Both the position numbers and the translations under genes were made by a program. A stretch of 64,000 nt of DNA, taken from Desulfofundulus salinus. GTDB lineage: Bacteria > Bacillota > Desulfotomaculia > Desulfotomaculales > Desulfovirgulaceae. The stretch spans positions 1,418,769 through 1,482,768 of the forward strand of contig NZ_RBWE01000001.1 of assembly GCF_003627965.1 (NCBI RefSeq), in the 5' to 3' direction. Positions 62,481 through 64,000 of the stretch are shown here, piece by piece; the stretch's first letter is position 1; each line of letters starts with the position of its first letter. Below the pieces are notes generated by a model. That model did no database searches, was not told the DNA's origin, and saw only the letters and a list, made by a program, of their open reading frames with translations.

Positions 62481-63562
62481 TGAAGGTTACCTTTCCTCAC
62501 ATGGGACATATGTGGATCTGTCTTTCGGCCATGCTGGAATACCTGGGGGTGGAGGTGGTGGTACCGCCGCCTTCCAGCAAACGCACCCTGACCCTGGGAG
62601 CCAGGCATGCCCCCGAATTTGCCTGTTTACCCCTTAAATTAAACCTGGGCAATTTCATGGAGGCCAGTGAACTGGGGGCGGACACCATTCTCATGGCCGG
62701 TGGGTGCGGGCCCTGCCGCTTTGGCTACTATGCCCAGGTGGAGCACGCCATCCTGGAAGACCTGGGTTACAAATACCGCCTGGTGGTGATGGAACCTCCC
62801 CAAAAACATGTGGGGGAGCTGCTTTCTAAGATCAAATATATCACCGGCCACAGTTCCTGGTGGGAAGTGGTACGGGGTATTCGCTTCGGGTACCAGAAGG
62901 CCCGCATGGTGGACGAGCTTGAAAGACAGGCCAATTACCTGCGTCCCCGGGAGATCCACCGGGGCAGCACCGATAAAGCGTTCAAACGGGCCCTGCAGGA
63001 AATCATCGCCGCCAAACACCCGCGGGATTTGCCTCAAGCCGGGGAACGGGTGCGCAAGATCATGGCCCAGGTGGTTATAAAGCCCCGGCCGGTTCTGCGC
63101 GTGGGTATCGTCGGTGAAATCTTCACCCTTTTGGAGCCCTTTGCCAATTACGATCTGGAAAGGAGGCTGGGCTACCTGGGTGTGGAGACCGACCGGTCCA
63201 TTTATTTGAGCGAGTGGATCAACGATCACCTTTTCCTGGGCCTGGTCAGAGGGCTGCGCAGCCGCAAGGAGGCCTGCCAGGCGGCGCCTCCTTACTTGAA
63301 CCATTTTGTAGGAGGCCACGGACAGGAAACCGTCGGTAGCACGGTCATGTACGCTAAGCAGGGCTATGACGGCGTAATCCAGCTCCTGCCCTTTACCTGC
63401 ATGCCCGAAATTGTGGCCCACAGCGTGCTGCCCAGGTTGAGCACCGAGCTGGGCATTCCCACGTTAACCATCACCGTAGATGAGCAGTCCGGGGAAGCGG
63501 GGCTGGTGACCCGCCTGGAGGCTTTTATAGATTTGCTGGCCAGAAAAAAAGGGGTGGTATAA
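62480..63562 (+). CDS. DUF2229 / dehydratase-like protein (second copy)
   Basis: The 360-residue protein shares the fold and C-terminal signature of its neighbour (TITVDEQSGEAGLVTRLEAFIDLL) and has Cys residues in FACLPLKLNLGNF, GGCGPCRFGYYAQVE and PFTCMPEIVAHSVLP that could hold a 4Fe-4S cluster. It starts at ATG 62480 in the overlap AATG and ends overlapping the activase. Substrate unknown. Confidence 0.83.
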   Translation: MKVTFPHMGHMWICLSAMLEYLGVEVVVPPPSSKRTLTLGARHAPEFACLPLKLNLGNFMEASELGADTILMAGGCGPCRFGYYAQVEHAILEDLGYKYRLVVMEPPQKHVGELLSKIKYITGHSSWWEVVRGIRFGYQKARMVDELERQANYLRPREIHRGSTDKAFKRALQEIIAAKHPRDLPQAGERVRKIMAQVVIKPRPVLRVGIVGEIFTLLEPFANYDLERRLGYLGVETDRSIYLSEWINDHLFLGLVRGLRSRKEACQAAPPYLNHFVGGHGQETVGSTVMYAKQGYDGVIQLLPFTCMPEIVAHSVLPRLSTELGIPTLTITVDEQSGEAGLVTRLEAFIDLLARKKGVV

Positions 63563-64000
63563 TGAAAGGATACCTGGGCATCGATGTTGGTTCCGTAAGC
63601 ACCAACCTGGTCTTTATGGATGAAAACGGTAAAATCAGGGAAGCCATTTACCTGCGCACCCGGGGGCAGCCCATTTTTGCTTTGCAGGAGGGATTGCGGC
63701 AGCTGGCCGAACGCCTGCCCGCAAATACTATTGTCCGGGGGGTAGGCACCACCGGCAGCGGCCGTTTTTTGGCCGGGATAATTGCCGGGGCCGATGTGGT
63801 AAAAAATGAAATTACCAGCCACGCCGTGGCTGCCTCCACCCTGGTACCGGGAGTGCAGACCATCCTGGAGATTGGGGGCCAGGACTCCAAAATCATTATC
63901 CTGCGCAATGGCGTGGTGACCGACTTTGCCATGAACACTGTTTGTGCCGCAGGCACCGGCTCTTTCCTGGACCAGCAGGCGGCCCGGTTGAATATTCCCA
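63562..64000 (+). CDS. BadF/BcrA/HgdC-type CoA-enzyme activase (3' partial)
   Basis: The visible 146 residues start GYLGIDVGSVSTNLVFMDENG, the first phosphate loop of the ASKHA ATPase fold, followed by GTTGSGRFLAGII, EIGGQDSKIIIL and NTVCAAGTGSFLDQQA. The last carries the conserved Cys that helps bridge a 4Fe-4S cluster in the dimer. Such ATPases inject an electron into 2-hydroxyacyl-CoA dehydratases or benzoyl-CoA reductases. It overlaps the preceding stop by one base and runs off the window. Confidence 0.88.
   Translation, partial: MKGYLGIDVGSVSTNLVFMDENGKIREAIYLRTRGQPIFALQEGLRQLAERLPANTIVRGVGTTGSGRFLAGIIAGADVVKNEITSHAVAASTLVPGVQTILEIGGQDSKIIILRNGVVTDFAMNTVCAAGTGSFLDQQAARLNIP

Overview
This 64 kb window is chromosomal DNA of an anaerobic, endospore-forming, GC-rich clostridial Firmicute. 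The best fit is the Desulfotomaculum / Desulfofundulus / Pelotomaculum group (Peptococcaceae sensu lato). Sporulation genes (spoIVB, spo0A, spoIIM, cotJABC, cwlD, dacF, spoIIA operon, spoVAC-F) sit among genes of strict-anaerobe energy metabolism: an HdrA-type flavoprotein, NfnAB, a 2-oxoacid:ferredoxin oxidoreductase, 4-hydroxybutyryl-CoA dehydratase-like protein, MinD/NifX-type Fe-S proteins and a dehydratase-activase cluster. The genus is inferred from gene content only. Many genes start with TTG or GTG, and two appear to start with CTG or ATT.

Region 1 (1-16.2 kb): an HdrA-MvhD-like protein (cut by the window start) with an HdrC-like partner; a two-gene biotin carboxylase / carboxyltransferase module; the Asp23-AmaP-DUF2273 envelope module; nusB; nfnAB (NADPH/ferredoxin bifurcation); xseA; folD-fchA (one-carbon folate pathway); a radical-SAM gene; xseB; ispA.

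Region 2 (16.2-30.2 kb): the most distinctive locus. A ~600 nt intergenic stretch with its own promoter and a closing long-range helix lies between ispA and a four-helix membrane protein with a D-x3-D motif, followed by dxs. Architecture and synteny identify it as an OLE (ornate, large, extremophilic) RNA with its partner OapA. Then come tlyA, nadK, mnmM, argR, recN, spoIVB and spo0A in the order familiar from Bacillus, followed by a SteA/SteB-like pair, a GT2 glycosyltransferase and a MraY/WecA-like transferase.

Region 3 (30.2-43.3 kb): a P-loop ATPase with a four-subunit 2-oxoacid:ferredoxin oxidoreductase, an M20 peptidase, a DUF3866 protein, spoIIM, a DUF4227-like protein, a DUF362 ferredoxin-like protein, xerD, deoB, pdp and a self-inhibited class Fic protein.

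Region 4 (43.4-52.3 kb, accessory): an ORP-like cluster (NifX-like, two MinD-ferredoxin ATPases, a 13-residue CxxC peptide, a His-tailed NifX-like protein, an IscU/NifU-like scaffold), a hicAB toxin-antitoxin with its operator, a probable group II intron 3' remnant, cotJABC, an AbfD-like dehydratase and an intact IS1182-type insertion sequence directly upstream of it.

Region 5 (52.3-64 kb): cwlD, a beta-lactamase-fold protein, dacF-spoIIAA-spoIIAB-sigF, a dodecin, spoVACDEF, and two DUF2229 / dehydratase-like proteins plus a BadF-type activase running off the end. Two families of palindromic repeats recur across the window, each copy beginning immediately after a stop codon.
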